A stretch of 64,000 nt of DNA, from positions 1 through 64,000 of the forward strand of contig NZ_MOBK01000006.1 in assembly GCF_003732265.1 (NCBI RefSeq). The letters run 5' to 3'. This document shows, in pieces, positions 28,478 to 39,088 of the stretch. The notes under the pieces are model-generated. The model searched no databases. It had not been told where the DNA came from and saw nothing but the letters and a program-made list of their open reading frames with translations. The number at the start of each line of letters is the position of its first letter. The first letter of the stretch is position 1. The stretch comes from Pseudomonas brassicacearum (GTDB taxonomy: Bacteria > Pseudomonadota > Gammaproteobacteria > Pseudomonadales > Pseudomonadaceae). Made by a program: the position numbers and the translations under genes.

Positions 28478-29965
28478 TTACGGGCGTTTGCGCTCAACCG
28501 CCCGCAGTAGATGCGTCGGAGGTGTTTCACAGCTGATCTTGCGGCCCAGCAACGCCTCGATGGACGGTAGCTGGTAGGAGTCGTCTTCACCGGCAAAGCT
28601 GATGGACACGCCATCGGCACCGGCGCGACCGGTACGACCGATACGGTGTACGTAGTCGTCCGGAACTTCCGGCAGGGTGAAGTTGATCACGTGGCTGATG
28701 CCGTCGATGTGAATGCCGCGACCGGCGACATCAGTGGCGACCAGCACGCGAATCTTGCCTTCGCGGAAACCTTCCAGGGTCTTGATGCGCTTGTGTTGCG
28801 GTACATCGCCGGACAGTTGCGCGGCGTTGACGCCATCGCGCACCAGGCGTTCTTCGATGCGGCGCACTTCATCCTTGCGGTTGGCGAACACCATCACCCG
28901 CTCCCAACCGTTGTCGTTGACCAGGTTGTAGAGCAGTTTGTATTTGTCGGCACCGGCAACGGCGTAGATGTGCTGCTCGACGTTTTCGCTGGCCACGTTT
29001 TGCGACTCAATCTCGACGATCGACGGGTCGGTGGTCCATTGCTTGGCGAGGTTCATCACGTCTTCGGTGAAGGTCGCGGAGAACAGCAGCGTCTGACGCT
29101 CGTTCTTCGGCGGCGTCTGGCGAATGATCTGACGCACTTGTGGGATGAAACCCATGTCGAGCATCCGGTCGGCTTCGTCCAGCACCATCACTTCGACCAT
29201 GTCCAGGTGCACGTCGCCGCGCTGGTTGAAGTCGAGCAGGCGGCCCGGAGTGGCCACGAGGATGTCGCAGTGACGGGCTTCGAGGTGCTTGAGCTGCTTG
29301 TCGAAGTCCATGCCGCCGACAAACGTCATGACGTTGAGGCCGGTGTACTTGGTCAGGTCGGCCGCATCCTTGGCGATCTGCACCACCAGTTCGCGGGTTG
29401 GCGCGATGATCAGTGCCCGCGGTTCACCCATGTAGCGCTCTTTCGGCGGCGGGGTTTCCAGCAGTTGGGTGATGATCGAAATCAGGAACGCGGCGGTTTT
29501 GCCGGTGCCGGTCTGGGCGCGACCGATGGCGTCTTTGCCCGCCAGGGTGAAGCCCAGCACTTGCGCCTGGATCGGCGTGCAGTACGGAAAGCCCAGGTCC
29601 TGGATGGCGTGCATCAGTTCGGGGGCGAGTTTGAAATCGTGGAAGCGGGTTTTGCCTTCCTGTGGTTCGACGACGAAGTCTTCGAGTTTCCAAGGGATAA
29701 CCGGCGCTTTTGGCTTCGGTTCACGACGTGGTTTTGCAGGTTTTGGAGCTTCGCTGAGCGGTTGTTCCGCTGCGATGACCTCGACAGGAGGGGCGGCCGG
29801 TGTGGTCACTGGCTCGTGTTTCGGTGCCGCTACGGCAGCGGTCCGGCCAGGCTGATGACCGTCGGTGCGGTGGCTGGGGATGTGAGACGGAGCGCTGGCG
29901 ACTGGGGCGAGCTGCTCAACCTCGCTTTTACCGAACATCTTTTTGAGTGCTTTGAGCACGGTCAT
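28478..29965 (-). CDS. rhlB: DEAD-box ATP-dependent RNA helicase RhlB
   Basis: This 495-residue protein starts with a low-complexity Pro/Ala/Lys-rich N-extension (~20-90). The helicase motifs follow: [19 protein letters not shown] (Q motif region), AQTGTGKT (I), PTRELVVQ (Ia), ATPGRLLDF (Ib), [13 protein letters not shown] (II), LLFSATF (III), [20 protein letters not shown] (V) and [10 protein letters not shown] (VI). RhlB unwinds RNA for the degradosome in enterobacteria. Its position next to dauB is as I recall in P. aeruginosa. Confidence 0.93.
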   Translation of the reverse strand: MTVLKALKKMFGKSEVEQLAPVASAPSHIPSHRTDGHQPGRTAAVAAPKHEPVTTPAAPPVEVIAAEQPLSEAPKPAKPRREPKPKAPVIPWKLEDFVVEPQEGKTRFHDFKLAPELMHAIQDLGFPYCTPIQAQVLGFTLAGKDAIGRAQTGTGKTAAFLISIITQLLETPPPKERYMGEPRALIIAPTRELVVQIAKDAADLTKYTGLNVMTFVGGMDFDKQLKHLEARHCDILVATPGRLLDFNQRGDVHLDMVEVMVLDEADRMLDMGFIPQVRQIIRQTPPKNERQTLLFSATFTEDVMNLAKQWTTDPSIVEIESQNVASENVEQHIYAVAGADKYKLLYNLVNDNGWERVMVFANRKDEVRRIEERLVRDGVNAAQLSGDVPQHKRIKTLEGFREGKIRVLVATDVAGRGIHIDGISHVINFTLPEVPDDYVHRIGRTGRAGADGVSISFAGEDDSYQLPSIEALLGRKISCETPPTHLLRAVERKRP

Positions 29966-30049
29966 CTCATCAATTGGTTAAGGAATGTACGCCGGCCAGT
30001 GTAATGCAAGAAACGGGCGCGGCGTAGCGGGATGATCAAAGGAAGGCTT

Positions 30050-31173
<1,124 letters not shown>

Positions 31174-32205
31174 ATGAAGATGTTGAAATCCACCCTGGCT
31201 ATCGTGACTGCAGCCGCAGTACTCGGTATCAGTGGGTTCGCTCAGGCGGGTGCAACCCTGGATGCAGTGCAGAAGAAAGGTTTCGTACAGTGCGGTGTCA
31301 GTGATGGTCTGCCGGGCTTCTCGGTTCCAGACTCCACTGGCAAGATTGTTGGTATCGATGCTGACTACTGCCGCGCCGTGGCGGCTGCAGTGTTCGGCGA
31401 TGCAAACAAAGTCAAATTCAGCCAGTTGAATGCCAAGGAGCGTTTCACCGCTCTGCAATCCGGCGAAATCGACATGCTGTCGCGCAACTCCACCATGACC
31501 AGCTCCCGTGACGCGGGCATGGGCCTGAAGTTTCCTGGCTTCATCACTTACTACGACGGCGTGGGCTTCCTGGCCAACAGCAAGCTGGGCGTGAAAAGTG
31601 CCAAGGAACTGGACGGTGCAACCATCTGCATTCAAGCCGGTACCACCACCGAGCTGAACGTGTCCGACTACTTCCGTGCCAACAACCTGAAGTACACCCC
31701 GATCACTTTCGACACCTCCGATGAAAGCGCCAAGTCGCTGGAATCCGGTCGTTGCGACGTGCTGACCTCCGACAAATCCCAGCTCTACGCACAGCGCAGC
31801 AAGCTGGCTTCGCCGAAAGACTACGTGGTTCTGCCGGAAACCATTTCCAAAGAACCTCTGGGTCCGGTCGTGCGTAACGGCGACGACGAATGGCTGGCCA
31901 TCGTTCGTTGGGTTGGCTACGCCATGCTCAACGCCGAAGAAGCAGGCGTGACCTCCAAAAACGTGGTTGAACAAGCCAAGTCGACTAAAAACCCTGACGT
32001 TGCCCGTCTGCTCGGCGCTGATGGTGAGTACGGCAAGGACCTGAAACTGCCGAAGGACTGGGTCGTCAAGATCGTCAGCCAGGTCGGCAACTACGGTGAA
32101 GTCTTCGAGAAAAACCTCGGCAAGAGCACTCCGCTGGAAATCGACCGTGGCATGAACGCCCTGTGGACCAACGGCGGCATTCAATACGCACCACCAGTGC
32201 GCTGA
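31174..32205 (+). CDS. aapJ: AapJ, general L-amino-acid-binding protein
   Basis: AapJ is a 343-residue periplasmic binding protein. The signal peptide ends VLGISGFAQAGATL. Family features are KKGFVQCGVSDGLPGFSVPD, GIDADYCRAVAAAVFGD, FTALQSGEIDMLSRNSTMT and the closing ERGMNALW-type end (DRGMNALWTNGGIQY). It delivers many L-amino acids to AapQM. First gene of aapJQMP; GGAGG lies five bases before the ATG. Confidence 0.95.
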   Translation: MKMLKSTLAIVTAAAVLGISGFAQAGATLDAVQKKGFVQCGVSDGLPGFSVPDSTGKIVGIDADYCRAVAAAVFGDANKVKFSQLNAKERFTALQSGEIDMLSRNSTMTSSRDAGMGLKFPGFITYYDGVGFLANSKLGVKSAKELDGATICIQAGTTTELNVSDYFRANNLKYTPITFDTSDESAKSLESGRCDVLTSDKSQLYAQRSKLASPKDYVVLPETISKEPLGPVVRNGDDEWLAIVRWVGYAMLNAEEAGVTSKNVVEQAKSTKNPDVARLLGADGEYGKDLKLPKDWVVKIVSQVGNYGEVFEKNLGKSTPLEIDRGMNALWTNGGIQYAPPVR

Positions 32206-32270
32206 TGGTTCTATCACCCGGTGGGCCAACCACCGGGTGATGTTCTGTTCCATTACATCCGGGGCACTTC

Positions 32271-33452
32271 ATGCAAAATTCAATCGGCGCACCAAAGCAG
32301 AGGCTCAGCCTCAGCGATCCCAAAGTGCGTGCGTGGCTGTTTCAGATCATCACCATTGTGGCGGTGGTCTCGATGGGCTGGTATCTGTTCGATAACACGC
32401 AGACCAACCTGCAACACCGGGGCATTACCTCCGGTTTCAGTTTCCTGGAGCGCAGTGCCGGTTTCGGCATCGCTCAACACCTGATCGACTACACCGAATC
32501 GGACAGTTATGCCCGGGTGTTTGTCATCGGCCTGCTCAACACGCTGCTGGTGACCTTCATCGGCGTGATCCTGGCGACGATCCTCGGGTTCATCGTCGGC
32601 GTGTCACGACTGTCGAAGAACTGGATCATCGCCAAGCTGGCGACTGTTTATGTGGAAGTTTTCCGCAACATTCCGCCGCTGCTGCAAATCCTGTTCTGGT
32701 ACTTCGCGGTGTTCCTGACCATGCCGGGGCCGCGCAACAGCCATAACTTCGGCGACACCTTCTTCGTCAGCAGCCGTGGCCTGAACATGCCGGCCGCGTT
32801 GACGGCGGACGGGTTCTGGCCATTTGTGGCGAGCATTGTCGTGGCCATTGTCGCCATCGTGCTGATGAGCCGCTGGGCCACCAAACGCTTCGAAGAGACC
32901 GGTGTTCCGTTCCACAAGTTCTGGGTCGGCCTGGCGCTGTTCCTGGTGATCCCGGCGCTGTGCGCCTTGATCTTCGGTGCGCCACTGCACTGGGAGTTGC
33001 CGGAGCTCAAGGGCTTCAACTTCGTCGGTGGCTGGGTGCTGATCCCGGAACTGCTGGCGTTGACCCTGGCCCTGACCGTATACACCGCGGCGTTCATCGC
33101 CGAGATCGTGCGTTCGGGCATCAAGTCGGTCAGCCACGGCCAGACCGAAGCGGCGCACTCGCTCGGCCTGCGCAACGGTCCGACCCTGCGCAAGGTGATC
33201 ATCCCGCAAGCCCTGCGCGTGATCATTCCACCGCTCACCAGCCAATACCTGAACCTGGCGAAGAACTCCTCGCTGGCGGCCGGTATCGGCTACCCGGAAA
33301 TGGTGTCGTTGTTTGCCGGTACGGTGCTGAACCAGACCGGGCAGGCGATCGAGGTGATTGCGATCACCATGAGCGTGTACCTGGCGATCAGTATCAGCAT
33401 TTCCCTGCTGATGAACTGGTACAACAAGCGCATTGCGCTGATCGAGCGGTAA
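32271..33452 (+). CDS. aapQ: AapQ, amino-acid ABC transporter permease
   Basis: This 393-residue inner-membrane protein has an N-terminal extension and 8 or so membrane segments. The permease coupling (EAA) motif is GQTEAAHSLGLRNGPTLRKV followed by PQALRVIIPP. It pairs with AapM to form the channel. It lies 65 bp after aapJ, consistent with partial attenuation after the abundant binding protein. Confidence 0.95.
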   Translation: MQNSIGAPKQRLSLSDPKVRAWLFQIITIVAVVSMGWYLFDNTQTNLQHRGITSGFSFLERSAGFGIAQHLIDYTESDSYARVFVIGLLNTLLVTFIGVILATILGFIVGVSRLSKNWIIAKLATVYVEVFRNIPPLLQILFWYFAVFLTMPGPRNSHNFGDTFFVSSRGLNMPAALTADGFWPFVASIVVAIVAIVLMSRWATKRFEETGVPFHKFWVGLALFLVIPALCALIFGAPLHWELPELKGFNFVGGWVLIPELLALTLALTVYTAAFIAEIVRSGIKSVSHGQTEAAHSLGLRNGPTLRKVIIPQALRVIIPPLTSQYLNLAKNSSLAAGIGYPEMVSLFAGTVLNQTGQAIEVIAITMSVYLAISISISLLMNWYNKRIALIER

Positions 33453-33462
33453 GGAATAGCGC

Positions 33463-34560
33463 ATGAGTACTCATACATTCAAACCTGACATGCCTCCACC
33501 GAGCAGCAGCATCGGTGTGATTGCATGGATGCGCGCGAACATGTTCTCCAGCTGGCTCAATACCCTGCTGACCCTGTTCGCGTTCTATCTGATTTACCTG
33601 GTAGTGCCGCCGATCCTGCATTGGGCAATCCTGGACGCCAACTGGGTCGGCACCACGCGCGCCGACTGCACGAAGGAGGGCGCCTGCTGGGTGTTCATCC
33701 AACAGCGCTTTGGCCAGTTCATGTACGGCTACTACCCGCCGGAGCTGCGCTGGCGCGTCGACCTGACGGTGTGGCTGGCGGTCATCGGCGTGGCACCGTT
33801 GTTCATCTCGCGCTTTCATCGCAAAGCGGTGTACGCGCTGAGTTTCCTGGTGCTGTACCCGATCATTGCCTACTTCCTGCTGCATGGCGGCATCTTCGGC
33901 CTGACTCAGGTGGCGACCAGCCAATGGGGCGGCTTGATGCTGACCCTGGTGATCGCGACCGTCGGTATCGCTGGCGCTTTGCCGCTGGGTATCGTCCTGG
34001 CGCTGGGGCGTCGTTCGAACATGCCGGCAATTCGTGTGGTCTGCGTGACCTTCATCGAATTCTGGCGCGGCGTGCCGTTGATCACGGTGCTGTTCATGTC
34101 GTCGGTGATGCTGCCGTTGTTCCTGCCCGAAGGCATGAGCTTCGACAAGCTGCTGCGGGCACTGATCGGCGTGATCCTGTTCCAGTCGGCCTACGTCGCC
34201 GAAGTGGTGCGCGGTGGTCTGCAAGCGATCCCCAAAGGTCAGTACGAAGCGGCCGCAGCAATGGGCCTCGGTTACTGGCGCAGCATGGGCCTGGTGATCC
34301 TGCCGCAAGCCCTGAAGCTGGTCATCCCTGGCATCGTCAACACCTTCATTGCGCTGTTCAAGGACACCAGCCTGGTGATCATCATCGGCCTGTTCGACCT
34401 GCTCAACAGCGTCAAACAAGCCGCCGCCGACCCGAAATGGCTGGGCATGGCCACTGAAGGTTATGTGTTCGCGGCCCTGGTGTTCTGGATTTTCTGTTTT
34501 GGTATGTCGCGCTATTCCATGCATCTGGAACGCAAGCTCGACACTGGGCACAAGCGCTAA
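33463..34560 (+). CDS. aapM: AapM, amino-acid ABC transporter permease
   Basis: AapM has 365 residues and is the second channel subunit, with the coupling motif [17 protein letters not shown] and [15 protein letters not shown]. The large periplasmic insertion after the first membrane helix ([19 protein letters not shown]) is typical of AapM. It starts 10 bp after aapQ. Confidence 0.95.
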   Translation: MSTHTFKPDMPPPSSSIGVIAWMRANMFSSWLNTLLTLFAFYLIYLVVPPILHWAILDANWVGTTRADCTKEGACWVFIQQRFGQFMYGYYPPELRWRVDLTVWLAVIGVAPLFISRFHRKAVYALSFLVLYPIIAYFLLHGGIFGLTQVATSQWGGLMLTLVIATVGIAGALPLGIVLALGRRSNMPAIRVVCVTFIEFWRGVPLITVLFMSSVMLPLFLPEGMSFDKLLRALIGVILFQSAYVAEVVRGGLQAIPKGQYEAAAAMGLGYWRSMGLVILPQALKLVIPGIVNTFIALFKDTSLVIIIGLFDLLNSVKQAAADPKWLGMATEGYVFAALVFWIFCFGMSRYSMHLERKLDTGHKR

Positions 34561-34588
34561 GTCGCTACCTAATTTGGGAAGTTCTGTA

Positions 34589-35353
34589 ATGAGCGAAGCA
34601 ATCAAAAAGACAGTGAGCCCTGAAGGCATTATTCAGATGCAGGGCGTGAACAAGTGGTACGGCCAGTTTCACGTGTTGAAAGACATCAACCTGAACGTGA
34701 AACAGGGCGAGCGTATTGTGTTGTGCGGCCCGTCGGGTTCCGGCAAGTCCACCACCATCCGTTGCCTCAACCGACTGGAAGAACACCAGCAGGGCCGCAT
34801 CGTGGTTGATGGCGTGGAACTGACCAACGACCTCAAGCAGATCGAAACGGTGCGCCGTGAAGTCGGCATGGTGTTCCAGCACTTCAATCTGTTTCCGCAC
34901 CTGACCATCCTGCAGAACTGCACCCTGGCGCCAATGTGGGTGCGCAAAATGCCCAAGCGCCAGGCCGAGGAAATCGCCATGCATTACCTGGAGCGCGTAC
35001 GCATTCCGGAGCAGGCGCATAAATTCCCGGGGCAACTGTCCGGTGGCCAGCAACAGCGTGTGGCGATTGCCCGCGCGCTGTGCATGAAACCGAAAATCAT
35101 GCTGTTCGACGAACCGACTTCGGCACTCGACCCCGAGATGGTGAAAGAGGTGCTGGACACCATGATCGGTCTGGCTGAAGACGGCATGACCATGCTCTGC
35201 GTAACCCACGAAATGGGCTTCGCCCGGACCGTGGCCAACCGCGTGATCTTCATGGACAAGGGTGAAATCGTTGAACAGGCCGCGCCGAACGATTTCTTCG
35301 ATAACCCGCAGAATGAGCGGACCAAGATGTTCTTGAGCCAGATTTTGCATTGA
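34589..35353 (+). CDS. aapP: AapP, amino-acid ABC transporter ATPase
   Basis: This 254-residue ATPase has Walker [11 protein letters not shown]-loop [12 protein letters not shown], signature [15 protein letters not shown], Walker [15 protein letters not shown] and switch His in CVTHEMGFA. The start at 34589 begins MSEAIKKT; the frame is open far upstream inside aapM. A terminator follows immediately. Confidence 0.96.
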   Translation: MSEAIKKTVSPEGIIQMQGVNKWYGQFHVLKDINLNVKQGERIVLCGPSGSGKSTTIRCLNRLEEHQQGRIVVDGVELTNDLKQIETVRREVGMVFQHFNLFPHLTILQNCTLAPMWVRKMPKRQAEEIAMHYLERVRIPEQAHKFPGQLSGGQQQRVAIARALCMKPKIMLFDEPTSALDPEMVKEVLDTMIGLAEDGMTMLCVTHEMGFARTVANRVIFMDKGEIVEQAAPNDFFDNPQNERTKMFLSQILH

Positions 35354-35373
35354 TGTCGGCTGACAGGTAAAAC

Positions 35374-35398
35374 AAACCCGGCCTTGTGCCGGGTTTTT
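35374..35398 (+). terminator. Intrinsic terminator of aapJQMP
   Basis: AACCCGGC pairs with GCCGGGTT around TTGT and is followed by a T-run, 20 bp past the aapP stop. Confidence 0.88.
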
Positions 35399-35427
35399 TG
35401 TGTGTGCTGTTCAGGGCACAGTGACCG

Positions 35428-35637
35428 TTAATGTTCTTTGTGAACGATGTCCTTGAAACCTCTCAAGTCTGCGTCTTCGCCCAAATTTCGCGCATCGGCG
35501 AGCAAATGCGGGTAGCGATCAAGCAAGCGCATCAGCACCAGAAATCTTGCACCTATCCCTGAAATTACCCTAAGTAATTTTGACTCATCAAATATCCCGC
35601 TCCATTTCCCTCCCCCTGACCGTAGGCGGTTGCCGTC
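35428..35637 (-). pseudogene. Possible remnant of an unidentified gene (70 open codons, no proper start)
   Basis: Between aapP and the GntR gene the minus strand is open for 70 codons and ends in TAA. It reads protein-like: RFLVLMRLLDRYPHLLADAR, then NLGEDADLRGFKDIVHKEH. The only ATG (35532) leaves 34 residues. Base composition is less GC-rich than the neighbours. I do not recognise the family; it may be a truncated gene tail or chance. Confidence 0.35.
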
Positions 35638-35667
35638 CTACGCGTAGCTGACTAACATGTCAGAAAA

Positions 35668-35688
35668 TTCATCCTATGATTGGATGAA
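35668..35688. promoter_or_regulatory. Candidate operator of the GntR regulator
   Basis: TTCATCC (35668-35674) and GGATGAA (35682-35688) form a perfect inverted repeat with a seven-base spacer, ending 12 bp before the regulator's ATG. Size and position suit an autorepressing GntR/FadR dimer. Confidence 0.5.
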
Positions 35689-35700
35689 AGGGCGAATTCC

Positions 35701-36360
35701 ATGTCAGACATTTCTCCATTGACCAAGCGATCCTTGGTCGATCAAGCGCTGGACCAGCTACGCCTGCGCATCACGCAAGGCATCTGGGTCGTCGGCCAAC
35801 GTCTGCCCACCGAGCCAGAACTGGCGACCGAGCTGGGCATCAGCCGCAATACCGTGCGTGAAGCCATGCGCGTGTTGGCGTTTTCCGGATTGATCGACAT
35901 CCGTCAGGGCGACGGCAGCTACCTGCGGGCCGTCATCGATCCGCTGGACACCATGAAAGCCTTGTCCCGTTGCTCCCACGAGCAGGCTCGTGAGACGCGG
36001 CACATCCTTGAAGTCGAAGCCATCGGCCTCGCGGCACTGCGCCGAACAGACGAAGACCTGCTGGCCTTGCGCGAAGCGCTCGGTGTCAGCGGCAGCCACT
36101 ACCACGGTGATCTCGACAGCTACATCGCCTGCGACCTGGTGTTCCACCGCCGTCTGGTGGACGCCGCGCACAACCCGACACTCAGCGAGTTGTATCGCTA
36201 TTTCTCGAGCGTCATCGGTGCGCAGTTGCGCCAGACCTTGAACATCACCCCGCGACGCCAGGAAGTGTTCGACCTGCACATCGAACTGCTGGATGCCGTC
36301 GAGCAACGCGACCCGGAACGGGCCAAAGCCCTGTCGAGGCAATTGATCAATGAACCTTGA
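35701..36360 (+). CDS. GntR/FadR-family transcriptional regulator
   Basis: In this 219-residue protein the winged HTH (~10-75) contains RLPTEPELATELGISRNTVREAMRVL and GDGSYLRAV. The C-terminal all-helical FCD ligand domain has CDLVFHRRLVDAAHNPTLSELY with metal-ligand His/Asp positions. The ATG at 35701 has AAAGGG upstream; an earlier TTG is disfavoured. The end overlaps the MFS gene, so it probably controls that transporter. Ligand unknown. Confidence 0.88.
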   Translation: MSDISPLTKRSLVDQALDQLRLRITQGIWVVGQRLPTEPELATELGISRNTVREAMRVLAFSGLIDIRQGDGSYLRAVIDPLDTMKALSRCSHEQARETRHILEVEAIGLAALRRTDEDLLALREALGVSGSHYHGDLDSYIACDLVFHRRLVDAAHNPTLSELYRYFSSVIGAQLRQTLNITPRRQEVFDLHIELLDAVEQRDPERAKALSRQLINEP

Positions 36361-37660
36361 AACCGAGAAATCCATGTCCAGCAGCGATAGTAATCTCACG
36401 CAACCCAAGCGCACGGCGGAGCTCGAAGAGTTGCTGATCGACGCCGAGGCCGATGACGAACACGTCCAGCAAAGTCACCCGATTCTGCGTCGGCCATGGC
36501 TGTTGCTGCTGGGGCTGATCCTGGTGGCGTTGAACTTGCGTCCAGCGCTGTCGAGCATGGCGCCGATGCTCAGCGAGATCTCTAAGACCCTTGGGTTGTC
36601 GGCGGCCCAAGCCGGTTTGCTGACCACATTGCCGGTGCTCTGCCTCGGTCTGTTCGCGCCACTGGCACCGGTGCTGGCGCGTCGTTTTGGCGCCGAGCGA
36701 GTGGTGTTGGGGATTCTGCTGACACTGGCGGGCGGGATCATTTTGCGCAGTTCGTTTGGCGAGATCGGCTTGTTTGCCGGCAGCGTGCTGGCCGGTGCGA
36801 GCATCGGTGTGATCGGTGTGTTGTTGCCAGGCATCGTCAAGCGCGACTTCCCGAAACAGGCCGGCACCATGACCGGCGTCTACACCATGGCGCTGTGCCT
36901 GGGGGCCGCGATGGCCGCCGGCGCCACCGTGCCGCTGAGTGAGCATTTCGACCAGAGCTGGGCCATGGGTCTGGGTTTCTGGGTGGTGCCGGCGCTGGTG
37001 GCGGCGATCTTCTGGCTGCCGCAAGTGGGTGGCCAGAAACATGGCGCGCACAACGTCGCGTATCGGGTTCGCGGACTGTTGCGTGATCCGCTGGCCTGGC
37101 AAGTGACGTTGTACATGGGCCTGCAATCGTCCCTGGCGTACATCGTATTTGGCTGGTTGCCGTCAATCCTGATCGGTCGCGGGCTGACACCAACCCAGGC
37201 CGGTCTGGTGCTGTCAGGATCGGTGATCGTCCAATTGGCCAGTTCTCTCGCGGCGCCTTGGCTGGCGACACGCGGCAAGGATCAGCGACTGGCCATTGTA
37301 GTGGTGATGCTGATGACCCTCGGCGGCCTGTTCGGCTGTCTCTACGCACCGATCGAAGGCCTGTGGGGCTGGGCAATTCTGCTCGGCCTGGGACAGGGCG
37401 CTACGTTCAGCCTGGCGTTGACCCTGATCGTGCTGCGCTCGCGGGACTCGCATGTCGCGGCCAACCTGTCGAGCATGGCTCAGGGATTCGGTTACACCCT
37501 GGCCTCGATGGGGCCGTTCGCGGTCGGTATCGTGCATGACTGGACCGGCGGCTGGACGGCGCTGGGCTGGATCTTCGGCGTCATTGGCCTTGGCGCAATC
37601 GTGGCTGGCCTCGGCGCCGGACGTTCTCTGTACGTGCAGGTGGTGAGCGAAAAGGTCTGA
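36350..37660 (+). CDS. MFS transporter of the CynX/NimT family
   Basis: This is a 436-residue protein with about 12 membrane segments after a 45-residue hydrophilic N-terminus. Typical features are ALNLRPALSSMAPMLSEI, GLLTTLPVLCLGLFAPLAP and QAGTMTGVYTMALCLGAAMA. CynX-type carriers move cyanate or nitroimidazoles in E. coli; the substrate here is unknown. The start overlaps the regulator by 11 bp; an alternative ATG at 36374 would avoid overlap. It converges on the fimbrial operon with one base between stops and no terminator. Confidence 0.87.
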   Translation: MNLETEKSMSSSDSNLTQPKRTAELEELLIDAEADDEHVQQSHPILRRPWLLLLGLILVALNLRPALSSMAPMLSEISKTLGLSAAQAGLLTTLPVLCLGLFAPLAPVLARRFGAERVVLGILLTLAGGIILRSSFGEIGLFAGSVLAGASIGVIGVLLPGIVKRDFPKQAGTMTGVYTMALCLGAAMAAGATVPLSEHFDQSWAMGLGFWVVPALVAAIFWLPQVGGQKHGAHNVAYRVRGLLRDPLAWQVTLYMGLQSSLAYIVFGWLPSILIGRGLTPTQAGLVLSGSVIVQLASSLAAPWLATRGKDQRLAIVVVMLMTLGGLFGCLYAPIEGLWGWAILLGLGQGATFSLALTLIVLRSRDSHVAANLSSMAQGFGYTLASMGPFAVGIVHDWTGGWTALGWIFGVIGLGAIVAGLGAGRSLYVQVVSEKV

Positions 37661-37661
37661 A

Positions 37662-38312
37662 CTACAGGTAAACAACGTCCAGGGTCGCCGAGCCGTCGAG
37701 CTGCACCTCGGTGCTCAGGTCCAGTTCGGAGGTGGGCGCGATGACCGTTTCGACCGTCACCCGGCTGGTCAGAGTGCGAATGGCAATCGGGCCGGCGCTG
37801 CTGCCGGCGCTGTCGGTAAAGCCGAGATAGCTTCGGGAGCCAATCGGAATGGCCTGGCTGTTCGACGGGCTCCAGGCTTTGCCGCCCGTGGTCGAGTCGG
37901 TTCGATAGACCTGCGTCAGGTCGTCCACCACCGTGCTGGCCGGATCGAAATTCAGCGAATACAAGCCGATTTTATTGTGGCTGTGATCGTGGTTCAGGCC
38001 GTAGTAAATCTCGCTGTTGACGATGGCCGAGCCGTCGCGGTTGTCGCGCATCAGCAGGGCAAAACGCGTGGGCGCATTGCACTGAATGTTGAGGTCGAGT
38101 GTCTGGTCACGCAGTCGTGTGCGTTTGTCGACGTTCAGGTCCTGCCGGGAGATTTTTCCGTAGTCGACGAGACCGCTGTTTGACAGCATCGGGGTGCAGG
38201 CGAGTGGGGTGATGAGGCCAGTGACCGTCAGGTCTGTCGACGAGGCGGCGAAGGTGAGCGGCGCCGTCAGGACGATGAACGTCATGGTCAGAGCGTGTGG
38301 AATTTTTGTCAT
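37662..38312 (-). CDS. DUF1120 fimbrial subunit D (last gene of the operon)
   Basis: The start at 38312 gives a signal peptide (ALTMTFIVLTAPLTFA), 216 residues. The mature N-terminus ASSTDLTVTGLITPLACTPM is the strand-donor-like extension shared with the paralogues, followed by a conserved Cys pair (ACTP, IQCNAP). It ends LDGSATLDVVYL, a beta-zipper with penultimate Tyr as chaperone-usher subunits have. It closely resembles the C-terminal half of the two-domain protein at 39089-40225 (GSRSYLGFTDSAGSSAGPI). Confidence 0.82.
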   Translation of the reverse strand: MTKIPHALTMTFIVLTAPLTFAASSTDLTVTGLITPLACTPMLSNSGLVDYGKISRQDLNVDKRTRLRDQTLDLNIQCNAPTRFALLMRDNRDGSAIVNSEIYYGLNHDHSHNKIGLYSLNFDPASTVVDDLTQVYRTDSTTGGKAWSPSNSQAIPIGSRSYLGFTDSAGSSAGPIAIRTLTSRVTVETVIAPTSELDLSTEVQLDGSATLDVVYL

Positions 38313-38385
38313 GGAACAGTTTCGCTTTGTCGGGTGAGCGGAATCAGTCCTTGCCCGAAGCAGGACCTCGGGCAAGGTGCACGGC

Positions 38386-39006
38386 TTACAGGTACTTCAT
38401 TTCAAATGTGGCTGAACCGTCGATAGCAACATCGTCGGTTAAGGTGAGGCTGTCGGCGCGGGCAATAACGGTTTGAACCGTCAGTTCCACAGTGAGGTCC
38501 TTCACGGCGATTGGAATGAGAGTGCCAACAACGCTTGTCGATGTGAGGCTATTCTTAAGAATCTGATAGATGCGGTGCCAACTCGCACCGTTATCAATCG
38601 ATCTGATCGAGTGTGCAGGCTGTCCGTCCGCAAGCGCGCTTCGGATCAATGGCGTGAAGTAACCAATTTTTTCATTATTGCTGGTCAGGCCCAATCCGAA
38701 ATACAAGTCGGACGATGATGTCCCGGCTTTGTTATCTATACCGTTTAGTGCAAATAGAGTTGACGCATCACACGCAACCGTCAATTGCATCGGTTGTCTG
38801 CCGACTACTGTGTACTGTGTTGGATTGAGGTCTTTTACCTCCACCTTGCCGACGTCGACCAGTCCCCCGTCGGACAACGAAGGGGTACAAGCATTTGGGG
38901 TGATAAGACCCGTCACCGTCAAATCAGTGCTTGAGGCCGCCAGTGCATAAGGCGCAACGCCAATCAGCGCAGTGGCGGAGAGTGCTGCAAAGTACTTTTT
39001 AATCAT
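38386..39006 (-). CDS. DUF1120 fimbrial subunit C
   Basis: The protein has 206 residues, with a signal peptide (LSATALIGVAPYALA), then ASSTDLTVTGLITPNACTPS, the Cys pair, LYFGLGLTSNNEKIGYF, and the C-terminal zipper IDGSATFEMKYL. It is most like subunit A (44273-44902). Coding is visibly less GC-rich than the flanking usher and chaperone. Predicted periplasmic, then surface-assembled. Confidence 0.82.
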   Translation of the reverse strand: MIKKYFAALSATALIGVAPYALAASSTDLTVTGLITPNACTPSLSDGGLVDVGKVEVKDLNPTQYTVVGRQPMQLTVACDASTLFALNGIDNKAGTSSSDLYFGLGLTSNNEKIGYFTPLIRSALADGQPAHSIRSIDNGASWHRIYQILKNSLTSTSVVGTLIPIAVKDLTVELTVQTVIARADSLTLTDDVAIDGSATFEMKYL

Positions 39007-39088
39007 TGTTTACTCACTTCTCAGGTTGTGCCCTGTCTGCTCCGAGACGCTCGAGTGCGCCCCGGATCCAGCAGGATCGGGTTGGGTG

